Shown piece after piece: positions 45,711-54,642 of a stretch of DNA of 64,000 bases. The notes beneath the pieces are model-generated. The model was given only the letters and a program-made list of their open reading frames with translations. It did no database searches and was not told the origin of the DNA. The position numbers and the translations under genes were made by a program. Position 1 is the first letter of the stretch. Every line of letters starts with the position of its first letter. Location of the stretch: positions 62,001-126,000 of the forward strand of contig NZ_QGMY01000003.1 in NCBI RefSeq assembly GCF_003173355.1. The letters are read 5' to 3'. The stretch is from Methanospirillum lacunae (GTDB taxonomy: Archaea; Halobacteriota; Methanomicrobia; Methanomicrobiales; Methanospirillaceae).

Positions 45711-45947
45711 TTATGCTACCGGTGCAATCGAGAGAATGTTGTTACCCCTGATGACAAGCGATCCAAGGTCACGCCTATTTGCTGCATCAGTTGTCTCTAT
45801 ACTATCTTCAAGATGCAGATTCAGATACTCATCAACGGCGACCAGCCTGCCCTGGAAGATCCGTCCTTCGTCTTTCATCTCCACTGAAATGGTACTGTCA
45901 ACGAGAGAATATACCTTTTTTATTGGAAGGACAATGCTGCTAACCAT
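45711..45947 (-). CDS. Archaeal Sm-like (Lsm) RNA-binding protein
   Basis: The 78-residue protein is a single Sm fold: Sm1 in SISVEMKDEGRIFQGRLVAVD and EYLNLHLED, Sm2 in LGSLVIRGNNILSI. It should form heptameric rings that bind U-rich or 3' RNA ends. It is co-transcribed with the winged-helix/Cys protein downstream (7 bp apart). The ATG at 45947 gives the usual short N-terminus. Confidence 0.9.
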   Translation of the reverse strand: MVSSIVLPIKKVYSLVDSTISVEMKDEGRIFQGRLVAVDEYLNLHLEDSIETTDAANRRDLGSLVIRGNNILSIAPVA

Positions 45948-46012
45948 CTGCCTTAGGTGAGGGACCCTGGCATATTAAAGGTTCCTAAACAGGGGAGATG
46001 GGATCAAAGGAA

Positions 46013-47005
46013 TTATTGTTCCCTGTAAATTTCTTCGATCTTTTTAATGATACCCGCACTCCCAATATAGATAGGAGTCCTCTGATGAACTTTTTCAGGC
46101 TGTATATCTAGTGGACTTTGATACCCATCAGTTATGGCGCCACCTGCCTGGGTGATAATGTATCCTAGCGGATTTGCTTCAAAGAGTAGGCGAAGCTTAC
46201 CCTTGGGACTCTTTTTAAGGGCAGGATAAGTGTAGATTCCTCCATAGACTAAGAGTTGGTGACAGTCTGCAACAAATGAACCAGAGTACCTGACCTTGAA
46301 ACCCTTTTCATCAAAGTAACTAAGAACCTTTTCATGGGCTGGAATGTAGTCTTTATACACCCCGCCTGATCCATATATCTTCCCTTCAGGAATATCAAAT
46401 GACTTTTTCAAGAGGTAATAATGCTCGGATTTAGGATCCCAGGCAAAACTTTGAACTCCCTTACCTACAGAAACGACCAGAACAGTCAGAGGGCCAAAGA
46501 GTGTGTAACAGGCAGCTTTGAGGTTTGAACCTTTCTGCATTACCCCTCCACTTTCGTAAATACCTACAATAGTTCCGACGGCAAGGTTTGTTGAGATCAA
46601 TGATGAGCCATCGAGTGGGTCCATCACCATTGCATATTCACGCCTGGAATTCTCAAACCTTATGATGTCTTCCTGTTCTTCTGAAGCAATCTCCCTGACG
46701 TATCCAGATTCACCAATAACTTTGATCAGATGAGCATCAGCCCACTTGTCTAAAGCTGCCTGAACTTCACCTGAGGCATTCAGGGTATGTTCATAAAACT
46801 GATTATCTAAAAAGGCTTTTCTGATTGGCTCCATCTGGCGTGAGATGAGGCGGATGAGTTGAACAAGATCGGGATCACAGCCACAATCTTCGAGATATTT
46901 CTGAAGATAAACCATTCTATTACTCTGTGTCAATGAAGGTGGATCATTATTGTATATACCGGCTTGGATCTGGAGATAAGAACACTCCGAGTCTTTCAAA
47001 CTCAT
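46013..47005 (-). CDS. fbp: Fructose-1,6-bisphosphatase, class I
   Basis: The 330-residue protein has the metal-binding MVMDPLDGSSLI, the conserved VRYSGSFVADCHQLLVYGGI and YPALKKSPKGKLRLLFEANP. The last holds the substrate lysine and the Glu metal ligand. It hydrolyses fructose-1,6-bisphosphate to fructose-6-phosphate, a key gluconeogenic step. Many archaea use the bifunctional aldolase/phosphatase instead; a class I enzyme is found in some Methanomicrobiales. It is divergent from the kinase at 47056, with about 50 bp between the starts. Confidence 0.95.
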   Translation of the reverse strand: MSLKDSECSYLQIQAGIYNNDPPSLTQSNRMVYLQKYLEDCGCDPDLVQLIRLISRQMEPIRKAFLDNQFYEHTLNASGEVQAALDKWADAHLIKVIGESGYVREIASEEQEDIIRFENSRREYAMVMDPLDGSSLISTNLAVGTIVGIYESGGVMQKGSNLKAACYTLFGPLTVLVVSVGKGVQSFAWDPKSEHYYLLKKSFDIPEGKIYGSGGVYKDYIPAHEKVLSYFDEKGFKVRYSGSFVADCHQLLVYGGIYTYPALKKSPKGKLRLLFEANPLGYIITQAGGAITDGYQSPLDIQPEKVHQRTPIYIGSAGIIKKIEEIYREQ

Positions 47006-47055
47006 CCAAAGACATTTTATATATTCAATGAATATTCTCTACCCAGAGGTTTTAC

Positions 47056-48903
47056 TTGGTCTCACTGCTTCTGATAGATACAGATTTTGATTTTTGTTCG
47101 GGTATCTATACGGAATTCGGAAAAAACCAAAACTATTCGCTCCATATTATTTCATCATGGAATGAGGCACGAGAAACACTGGTTCATCACAGCATCGATA
47201 TTATTATTTCTGGCTTTGACTTGAAAGAGAGCCTTGAATTCTTAAGGGAGATCAGGAGTTCAAAAAATTTAACTCCCTTTATTATTCTGATAAAACATGG
47301 TGATGAAACGGGGATTATTGAAGGAATTAGTCAGGGGGCAGATCTTGTCCTTCCAAAAACTGATCCTATCTCACTCTGCCCTGCATTGGATACTGCCATT
47401 AACCGTTTTTTATCACAAATATCAACCTCTTCCTCGTGGAAAGAGGTTGTGCCTATATCTATGCAAGATAATGTATCATCAGAGTCAGATTACGCTGTCA
47501 GAGATTATAGAGTTGTCTTAAATGCAATTCCCTTACCAGTCTTTTTACGAAACCTCAATGGAATTTATATTGATTGTAATACTGCATTTGAAAAGTTCGT
47601 TAGAATTAATAAAAACGATATTGTAGGTAAGTCAAACTATGATTTCTTTCCAAGAGAGGTCGCTGACCACTATCACTACATGGATGAACTCATTATTGAA
47701 AACCCATATGTCCAGCAATATGAATATAGTTTCGAGAATCACCAGGGAGGGACCAATAATATACTCATTTCAAAAAATGTCCTTCAAATTGGAGACGGAA
47801 AAATTTGCGGAATTATCGGAGTCATTTTTGATATCAGTGATCGTAAGAAGTTTGAGGAGATCGTTTATACCAGTGAAGAAAAATACAGGACGTTAGCAGA
47901 TTACACATATGACTGGGAGGCATTGATAAGTCCAGAAAGAATATACCGGTATGTCTCGCCATCCTGTGAGAGGATAACGGGATATCTGCCTATTGATTTT
48001 ATTTCAAATCCCGATCTTGTAATCAACATTACTCATCCTGATGACATGGAGAAGATACAACGCCATTACCTGGGTGGTTTCAACCAAGATACCGGTCCTT
48101 TCCAGACAGACTATCGGATCATTACCCGTTCAGGAGAAGAACGCTGGTTAAGTCATATCTGTCAGTCCGTATTTAGGGATGATGGCTCCTGGATTGGACG
48201 CCGAGAGAGTAAATGCGATATCACATTCAGAAAAGAGATCGAAAAGGCATATTTAGAGACAAATCTGAAACTTAATCTCCTTTCAAGTATAACCAGGCAC
48301 GATGTTTTAAATCAACTATCAGCTCTTGTTGGCTATACAGACATTGCATTAGAAATGACCACCGATCCTGATATCGGTGTCATGCTGAAACGGGTTATGT
48401 CAACTGCGAAAACCATATCAGACCAGATTTCTTTCACACGGACATATCAGGATATCGGAATCAAGGCTCCGGCATGGCAGGAAGTGAATGATGTTATCAA
48501 ACGAGCAACAGCCGGTGTCTCAATTGAATTTATTGAGATAGACGTAACATTAACAGGTCTTGAGGTGCTTGCTGATCCACTCCTTGAAAGGGTGTTCTTC
48601 TGTCTGCTTGACAACTCAGAGAGACATGGAAAATACGTTACACGATCACGGTTCTCATGCCGGGATGAGAATGAATGTTTGATTATCGTGTACGAAGATA
48701 ATGGAGTTGGAATCGATACTCGCGAAAAAGATCGGGTTTTTGATAGAGGATATGGAAAAAACACGGGGTTTGGACTCTTTCTTGCCAAAGAAATCCTTGC
48801 AATATCTGGAGAGTCAATTACTGAGAAAGGAGAACCCGGAAAGGGAGTTGTATTTGAGATTAGATTCCAACCAGGATCATTCAGACGTCGTCCGTCAACC
48901 TGA
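47056..48903 (+). CDS. Receiver-like/PAS histidine kinase, soluble
   Basis: The 615-residue protein begins with a receiver-like domain (LLLIDTDFDFCSGIY, then LPKTDPISLCP) that has IIISGFDL where the phospho-Asp would lie. Two PAS domains follow (about 155-270 and 285-400), then the H-box SSITRHDVLNQ at about 415 and an HATPase domain with CLLDNSERHGK, EDNGVGID and GYGKNTGFGLFLAKEIL. There is no membrane segment, so it senses from the cytoplasm. The start is TTG at 47056, with AGAGGT just upstream. It is very like the other two kinases in the window. Confidence 0.88.
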   Translation: MVSLLLIDTDFDFCSGIYTEFGKNQNYSLHIISSWNEARETLVHHSIDIIISGFDLKESLEFLREIRSSKNLTPFIILIKHGDETGIIEGISQGADLVLPKTDPISLCPALDTAINRFLSQISTSSSWKEVVPISMQDNVSSESDYAVRDYRVVLNAIPLPVFLRNLNGIYIDCNTAFEKFVRINKNDIVGKSNYDFFPREVADHYHYMDELIIENPYVQQYEYSFENHQGGTNNILISKNVLQIGDGKICGIIGVIFDISDRKKFEEIVYTSEEKYRTLADYTYDWEALISPERIYRYVSPSCERITGYLPIDFISNPDLVINITHPDDMEKIQRHYLGGFNQDTGPFQTDYRIITRSGEERWLSHICQSVFRDDGSWIGRRESKCDITFRKEIEKAYLETNLKLNLLSSITRHDVLNQLSALVGYTDIALEMTTDPDIGVMLKRVMSTAKTISDQISFTRTYQDIGIKAPAWQEVNDVIKRATAGVSIEFIEIDVTLTGLEVLADPLLERVFFCLLDNSERHGKYVTRSRFSCRDENECLIIVYEDNGVGIDTREKDRVFDRGYGKNTGFGLFLAKEILAISGESITEKGEPGKGVVFEIRFQPGSFRRRPST

Positions 48904-48971
48904 CCACTATGGGTCCCAAATTACCATGTAGCTTTATCGGGAAAGGTAACTGAATATGAGGTATGAAATCA

Positions 48972-49115
48972 ATGAGATGCACGATATGTGGACATATCTA
49001 TAATCCAGATACCGGAGACGGGGAAATTCAGGCTGGAGTTGATTTTGCTGATGTCCCAGATACATGGAAATGCCCGATATGCATGGCTGACAAATCCATG
49101 TTTATTACAGTATGA
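48972..49115 (+). CDS. Rubredoxin
   Basis: A 47-residue product (MRCTICGHIYNPDTGDGEIQ at the N-terminus, then WKCPICMADKS). It has the two CxxC knuckles, C3-x2-C6 and C34-x2-C37, that bind a single iron, plus YNP and the aromatic core typical of rubredoxin. It is a one-electron carrier, usually for oxygen or superoxide detoxification in methanogens. ATG 48972 is preferred because GAGGT lies 9 nt upstream; an in-frame ATG at 48963 would put that site against the start and adds three residues. It lies 60 bp after the kinase. Confidence 0.88.
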   Translation: MRCTICGHIYNPDTGDGEIQAGVDFADVPDTWKCPICMADKSMFITV

Positions 49116-49132
49116 AACCGTCAAGGATCAAT

Positions 49133-50731
49133 TCACCCAATAACCTTTACAATTTTTCCATCCTTTATCACCGAGACACGGCCACCACTTTCAGATACAA
49201 CAAATCCAACTGTCCGGGTGACTGTTGTTATTGCTGCTGTTGATGAATGCCGGGTTCCCATTCCTTTTGGAAGAGATGCCTGACTGGCGTCTACAGTAAT
49301 GTATCGTCCGGCAGCCTCAAGCATACCATCCCCTGAAACAACGAAAGCACCATCGAGAAGGGCATATTCTTTTAGCATCTCTCGTACATCTTTCTTAATA
49401 ACCGTCCGCATATCAGCTGGATGACCATAAAACGGATTAAGAATAAGTTGACGGGAGCGGGCCATCACTCCATCACGGTCACCAACAAGAAAAGCTGTAC
49501 CAACAGGTTTACCTTCGCGACCTTCACGTGCTATCTCAATACATGCCTGTAGAATGGCATCAAATACTTCAGGAGTTATATCTGTCCCTTCAATCACCCG
49601 ATCACGCCAAATCCGGGTACTGATTCGACCTTCACCTTCCGGGGTCTGATCAGTCATATCAGTGCCAATACAAAGAAGGCCGGTAAGCTCCCCTGATGGT
49701 GTATAGTATGCTTTTGTTGTCCAGGCGATGTAGATTTTACCACCATCTCTTCTTTGATGTTCCATGATATGGATAGCAGTTGGTTCAGATTCATTTGCCA
49801 CCCCAAGAAAAAGATTGAGAGGGGCAACAGATTCATGATCAACTCCGGGAGGGAGTAACATACTGATGTGATCTCCCTCAAGTCCCAGATCCATATATCC
49901 AAAACACCGGAGAGTCGCATTGTTTGCAAAGGTGATGACGCCATCTGGATCCATCTTAAGAACAAGTGTCTCAGACAACCAGAGTTTCTCCCTACATTCC
50001 CGTTCGGTCTCACGAAGCCTGGCTTTAAGTTCCTCAGGTTCGCGACGATCCTCAAGAAAAATTATTCCCGACGATACATCAGAATCCCTATGTAGAATGA
50101 AAACACTCACTGGGATTGGCCCTTCAGGGGTGATTAAACTCGCTTCATACCGGGTACCTGACTCTTCATCTGAAGAGAGCAGATCCGAAATATGGAGTCC
50201 TTTTATTTGATCTGATGATCTTCCTAAAAGGTTCAGACACGCCTGATTAAAATCAGTGATCTTACCATCTTCAACATAAAAATAGGCAAGAGGCATCGAG
50301 GCAATGATACGTCTTTGAAGATCATATCCTGTTCTGAATGAACGTTCCAAACGTCCCCGGTTTGAAGCCTGTCTTATTGAAGAAATCAGTGAACGGGACG
50401 CAGCCTGACCCGGAGAAATGATTGTTATACCAGCAGTAACATCAGTAACAACGAGAGAGGAATCAATAACATTGTAGAGCAGAAAGACACTGGAATCTCC
50501 CCGTGACCTGACGTCATGATTCCATTGTATTAGATCTAAAGAGTGGGTTGGTTCTGTAGAACCCGGATATCCAGGTCCAGGAACTAGAATAATATCAAAG
50601 GCAATTCTGGCATCCTGTACCTTCCCCGCCTGTAAAGAAGCAGCCTGGACCAGGTCAACCTCCATCTGACCGGTGAGATCAGAGACCAGTATATCACCGC
50701 CAGGGCCATGAATCAGAAGAACCCGGATCAT
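49133..50731 (-). CDS. PAS-domain diadenylate cyclase (c-di-AMP synthase fusion)
   Basis: The 532-residue protein has an N-terminal receiver-like region (about 1-120), two PAS domains (about 135-230 and 245-370) and a C-terminal DAC/DisA_N domain. The DAC motifs are DGAFVVSGDG at 460 and GTRHSSTAAIT at about 492. DAC enzymes condense two ATP to c-di-AMP; the usual motif is DGA plus RHR, and here the latter is RHS. There is no membrane helix. The layout suggests c-di-AMP production controlled by a PAS-sensed cue, unlike the PAS-free archaeal DacZ. Activity is inferred. Confidence 0.8.
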   Translation of the reverse strand: MIRVLLIHGPGGDILVSDLTGQMEVDLVQAASLQAGKVQDARIAFDIILVPGPGYPGSTEPTHSLDLIQWNHDVRSRGDSSVFLLYNVIDSSLVVTDVTAGITIISPGQAASRSLISSIRQASNRGRLERSFRTGYDLQRRIIASMPLAYFYVEDGKITDFNQACLNLLGRSSDQIKGLHISDLLSSDEESGTRYEASLITPEGPIPVSVFILHRDSDVSSGIIFLEDRREPEELKARLRETERECREKLWLSETLVLKMDPDGVITFANNATLRCFGYMDLGLEGDHISMLLPPGVDHESVAPLNLFLGVANESEPTAIHIMEHQRRDGGKIYIAWTTKAYYTPSGELTGLLCIGTDMTDQTPEGEGRISTRIWRDRVIEGTDITPEVFDAILQACIEIAREGREGKPVGTAFLVGDRDGVMARSRQLILNPFYGHPADMRTVIKKDVREMLKEYALLDGAFVVSGDGMLEAAGRYITVDASQASLPKGMGTRHSSTAAITTVTRTVGFVVSESGGRVSVIKDGKIVKVIG

Positions 50732-50875
50732 TCCATCCCCATTGACTAACCAGTTATTCTGCGATAAGGTGTTCTATGTTTTTATTTATTATATGATGTT
50801 TTAGTCTGTCGGATACCTTGGAAAGTAATGATACACATTTATTGATCAGAATCACACGATGTCGTACTGATTCAT

Positions 50876-51154
50876 ATGGCGATAAAGAGGAGTCGGGTTA
50901 TTGCGGAGGGGCGTGTGCAGGGTGTTGGGTACCGGATGTTTGTCAGGGATCTTGCAGCCATGTACCATCTAAACGGATGGGTGAAGAATTGTACAGATGG
51001 TACGGTTGAAGTAGTGATCGAAGGTGAAGAAGAGAGTGTTAATGAAATGATTGAGGCGATGTATGCCAGGGATTCATACGTAATCAGGGTTGATCGCCTC
51101 ATTACTAAAAAGGAAACCCCGATTGGTGACACCGGATTTGAAATCCGTAGATAA
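50876..51154 (+). CDS. acyP: Acylphosphatase
   Basis: The 92-residue protein has the signature GRVQGVGYRMFVRDLA, with the catalytic Arg in GYR, and GWVKNCTDGTVEVVIEG, with the catalytic Asn. It hydrolyses acyl phosphates such as acetyl phosphate or carbamoyl phosphate. Length and motifs are standard. It is a single gene, divergent from the diadenylate cyclase gene. Confidence 0.95.
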   Translation: MAIKRSRVIAEGRVQGVGYRMFVRDLAAMYHLNGWVKNCTDGTVEVVIEGEEESVNEMIEAMYARDSYVIRVDRLITKKETPIGDTGFEIRR

Positions 51155-51377
51155 TTAAGGGCATATAAGAAGTACAACCATGCAATAATCGAGAATGTTC
51201 TAACATAAGTTCTACCGCTCGATAAACAGAATTAATTATCTCCTGTTTTCTTATGAGAACCTTGACATTACAGAAGAGTATATTTATTTATACTGTATGG
51301 ATAAGATGCTATACTACTGGGTACATCGTCAATCATCGTGCCCTGTTTCACTCGGGCATAATTATGGAGATTAAATT

Positions 51378-53651
51378 ATGGGCGAAGATTCTTTAGATAT
51401 CGTCAATTCTTTTGACAGCCCTGCTGTACAATCATTGATTGATAATATTCCCTGCCCGGTCCTAATCATGAAAGAAAACCACTTTTGTGGTTGTAACCAG
51501 ACAGCCGGGAAATTATTCAAATCTTTAGATAAATCATTTATCATCGGAAGGGATCTGCTTGGAATTTCTCCATTAAAACAACCAGATGGTTCAGACTCAG
51601 CAAATCATGTTGGATCCCTCCTCTCCCGTGTTACTCCAGGAAAAATTCTCAATATTGAGTGGAGATTTTCCCGTTCTGATAATACTACATTTGATGGGAA
51701 AGGAACGATACGCCAGACAGACCCGGCCTATGGGGACTTTCTTATCTTTTCTTTCATAGATAATAGTGCAGAATCCAGGGCTATCAGAGATATTCTCGAG
51801 ATATCAGAAGAGATGAAGAAAGGAAATCTTCGCACACGAATCTCTTCTGAAGGATACCATGGGGATCTTGAGACATTAATAAACAGAATAAACGAGATGC
51901 TGGATGATATCCTTTACCCATTCAGAGATATGAGCAAGGTTCTGGTCAAAATTTCCAACGGCAATATCCATTCTCGGATAAACCAGACATATCAAGGAGA
52001 TCATGAACGTATCAGAACGGCCGTAAATAGTGTCGCAGATGTTATCATAGAACTACAGAATGAGATACTTCGCATTACAAAAGCCGCACAGAATGGTTCC
52101 ATTACCGAACGTGGCAATCCTAGTAAGTTCAAAGGTGCTTATGCAGAGGTAATCACCGAGATAAATGATATGCTCAACACGATCATAAACCCCGTAATGC
52201 AGGGATACCGTGTTTTGAGAAAGATAAAGGGAGGTGATTTAAGCGACCGTATGGAGATAGAATGCGTAGGAGACCACGCAAAACTGAAGAATGCTATTAA
52301 TAATGTGCATGATTGGCTGACTGAGTTGATAGTATATGTAACACGTATTTCAGAGGGAGATCTCACAGCCTCGATTAAAAAGGCGTCTGATCAGGATCAG
52401 ATATATGAACCCCTCATGAAGATGCGTGACAATATCAGGTCACTAATTGATGATGTAAATGCTCTTGGAAAAGCTGGGACGGATGGAAAACTGTCAGTCA
52501 GGGCTGATCCAATGCGTCATAAGGGAGAGTTCAGAACCATTATCGAAGGGATGAACAAGACTCTTGACTCTGTAGTTATTCCTGTCAATGAGGCAATGGT
52601 GGTTTCTGAAACCTATGCTAATTATAATTTCGCACGACGGATAAATCCTGCTTTACCCATGCTGGGAGACTGGGCAGATTTTAAAATCGCGCTAGATCAG
52701 GTCGGATCCAATGTCTCTCAGGCAGTCAGCATAATTAATGAGCAGGTAGTTAGCCTGAATTCAGTCGTCACTCAGACTCATGGAAGTATTAACGATGTTA
52801 GTCAGGGAACAAATGCTCTCGCAGATATCGCCCAGGCTGTGAGTCTAAACGCAGAGAGAGGTAAGGATGGGATTGCACAGATTCTGAAGGCCATGGAAGA
52901 TCTCGCAATAAATGTGACAGATGTTTCAGCACGGGCTGACGAAGTGAATCACCTGGCAATAGATACGAGTCATCTCTCATCGAAAGGAACTGATCTCGCC
53001 AAAGGGGCTGAAAATGGAATGGAAGAGATAACCCATTCCACAGATCAGGTTGTAAAGATCGTTCATGAGATTATGGACGAGATGAAGACCATCAGTAAGA
53101 TCACAAAAGTCATTTCAGATATTGCTAGCCAGACAAATCTTCTTGCACTCAATGCTGCAATCGAGGCAGCCCGGGCTGGAGAGGCAGGAAGAGGATTTGC
53201 AGTAGTGGCAAGTGAAGTCAAATCACTAGCTCTCGAATCACGTCAATCAGCAGAAAATATCACAGGTATGATAGAGAGTCTGCAGAAGAAAACCGAACTT
53301 GCATCAAGCACAATGGATCAGAGTGCAGTGTCTGTCCAGAGTGGAGGAAAGGCACTTTCTGAGACACTCAAAGTATTCAACGAGATCATAGGATCTATTT
53401 CCACAATCAGTGAGAGAATGGATCAGGTTGCACGATCAGCTGAGCAACAGGCAGCGGCAGTTGAAGAGATCACTGCTTCTATCAATGAAGTAAATGAGAT
53501 GGTTATGAATACATCCAAAGAAGCAGTATCAGCAGCAGCAGCAAGTCAGCAGGCGGCAGCAGCAACAGACCAGTTAACAGACCAGTCTGAACTGGTCTTT
53601 TCAGTCGCAACCCGTCTGCATAGTGAGATGCAGAAATTTACAGTCAGTTAA
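51378..53651 (+). CDS. Soluble methyl-accepting chemotaxis protein with PAS and tandem HAMP-like domains
   Basis: The 757-residue protein begins with a PAS domain (about 15-125; [20 protein letters not shown]), followed by three or four HAMP-like repeats each marked by a RxNEM or INDML helix ([47 protein letters not shown]). It then has a [14 protein letters not shown] block as in the MCP at 1611, and a signalling hairpin at about 586-600 ([15 protein letters not shown]). There is no membrane helix. It is a cytoplasmic receptor signalling to CheA/CheW. Confidence 0.92.
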   Translation: MGEDSLDIVNSFDSPAVQSLIDNIPCPVLIMKENHFCGCNQTAGKLFKSLDKSFIIGRDLLGISPLKQPDGSDSANHVGSLLSRVTPGKILNIEWRFSRSDNTTFDGKGTIRQTDPAYGDFLIFSFIDNSAESRAIRDILEISEEMKKGNLRTRISSEGYHGDLETLINRINEMLDDILYPFRDMSKVLVKISNGNIHSRINQTYQGDHERIRTAVNSVADVIIELQNEILRITKAAQNGSITERGNPSKFKGAYAEVITEINDMLNTIINPVMQGYRVLRKIKGGDLSDRMEIECVGDHAKLKNAINNVHDWLTELIVYVTRISEGDLTASIKKASDQDQIYEPLMKMRDNIRSLIDDVNALGKAGTDGKLSVRADPMRHKGEFRTIIEGMNKTLDSVVIPVNEAMVVSETYANYNFARRINPALPMLGDWADFKIALDQVGSNVSQAVSIINEQVVSLNSVVTQTHGSINDVSQGTNALADIAQAVSLNAERGKDGIAQILKAMEDLAINVTDVSARADEVNHLAIDTSHLSSKGTDLAKGAENGMEEITHSTDQVVKIVHEIMDEMKTISKITKVISDIASQTNLLALNAAIEAARAGEAGRGFAVVASEVKSLALESRQSAENITGMIESLQKKTELASSTMDQSAVSVQSGGKALSETLKVFNEIIGSISTISERMDQVARSAEQQAAAVEEITASINEVNEMVMNTSKEAVSAAAASQQAAAATDQLTDQSELVFSVATRLHSEMQKFTVS

Positions 53652-53712
53652 ATTGTTTACCCATTATTCACCTTTTTCAGGTGAAAAAGATACAGGTTTC
53701 TCTGTAATTTCT

Positions 53713-54510
53713 TCACGGCACAGTCAATCTAATCCGGTGCTGTCCAGTATAAATTGTCATTTTGGGAGGACGGACAAAACCTGCAATAGTCATATTGGTA
53801 TTCTTTGCAAACTCGATTCCACCAGCAAATGCCGCGTTGTTGCTGATAACGACAGGTATTCCAGCACGGTAGGCTTTTGCTACCATATCAACAGGGAGCC
53901 GACCGGAACAGACCAGATAACAATGGTTGATGTCCACACCTTTTTGAAGTGCTACACCTACCGCCTTGTCAACAGTTGTGTGACGACCCATGTCCTCAAC
54001 TCCACAGATCACTTCTCCATCCTCTCTTATTATCAGGCTGCAGTGCATACCACCGGTACGCTTCCAGATAACTGAGTACTCATTTACCTTCTCCATCGAA
54101 CTGAAGATCGTGTCCACCCCCAGGCACATCCCATCCGGGAGAGGAGGTAGTGAGCAGTCAGGGAGAAGATCACGGCATGAACCCCCAGAACTATTTTTTG
54201 AGAACTGTCCTTTGATGGTACTTTCAGAATTACATTCAGATAGGACTCTGATTTCAGGCAGATCAATATGTATTGAAGTGATCTCCTTGACTTCACGGAT
54301 ATACCCCTCACATATCAGATGTCCAATTGCAAATGATTCAAGATCGACAGGGGTAATTGAGAGATCTCCGATGAGAATGTCATTGAGAAATAGCATCACC
54401 CGTGATTCAGTACACACCTCCACTGAACTCTGATTGATAGAATCACCAGATACTTTAACAGACGAATACATGATGGTTACACCAGGGATACCCTCATTCT
54501 GAGAAGACAT
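53713..54510 (-). CDS. fdhD: FdhD-type formate dehydrogenase accessory sulfurtransferase
   Basis: The 265-residue protein has MLFLNDILIGDLSITP, ESFAIGHLICEGYI, TGGMHCSLI, GVEDMGRHTTVDKAVG and CSGRLPVDMVAKAYRAGIPV, all hallmarks of FdhD. It passes sulfur from a desulfurase to the Mo/W-bis-MGD cofactor of formate dehydrogenase, fitting a formate-using methanogen. The mobile loop reads SSGGSCRDLL, with one cysteine instead of the CxxC of E. coli FdhD; many family members have only one. GAGGATCT lies before the ATG. Confidence 0.92.
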   Translation of the reverse strand: MSSQNEGIPGVTIMYSSVKVSGDSINQSSVEVCTESRVMLFLNDILIGDLSITPVDLESFAIGHLICEGYIREVKEITSIHIDLPEIRVLSECNSESTIKGQFSKNSSGGSCRDLLPDCSLPPLPDGMCLGVDTIFSSMEKVNEYSVIWKRTGGMHCSLIIREDGEVICGVEDMGRHTTVDKAVGVALQKGVDINHCYLVCSGRLPVDMVAKAYRAGIPVVISNNAAFAGGIEFAKNTNMTIAGFVRPPKMTIYTGQHRIRLTVP

Positions 54511-54642
54511 ACAGATCCTCTGTGATTAGAAGTGTAGTAAGGATGATGATGCAAAGTTTTGTGATAGATTCAGGTAAAAAAGGGAAAATATAAGATAAGC
54601 AGTCAGGAGGGATTCCTGATGCTAGCATTCAGTTATCTTACT

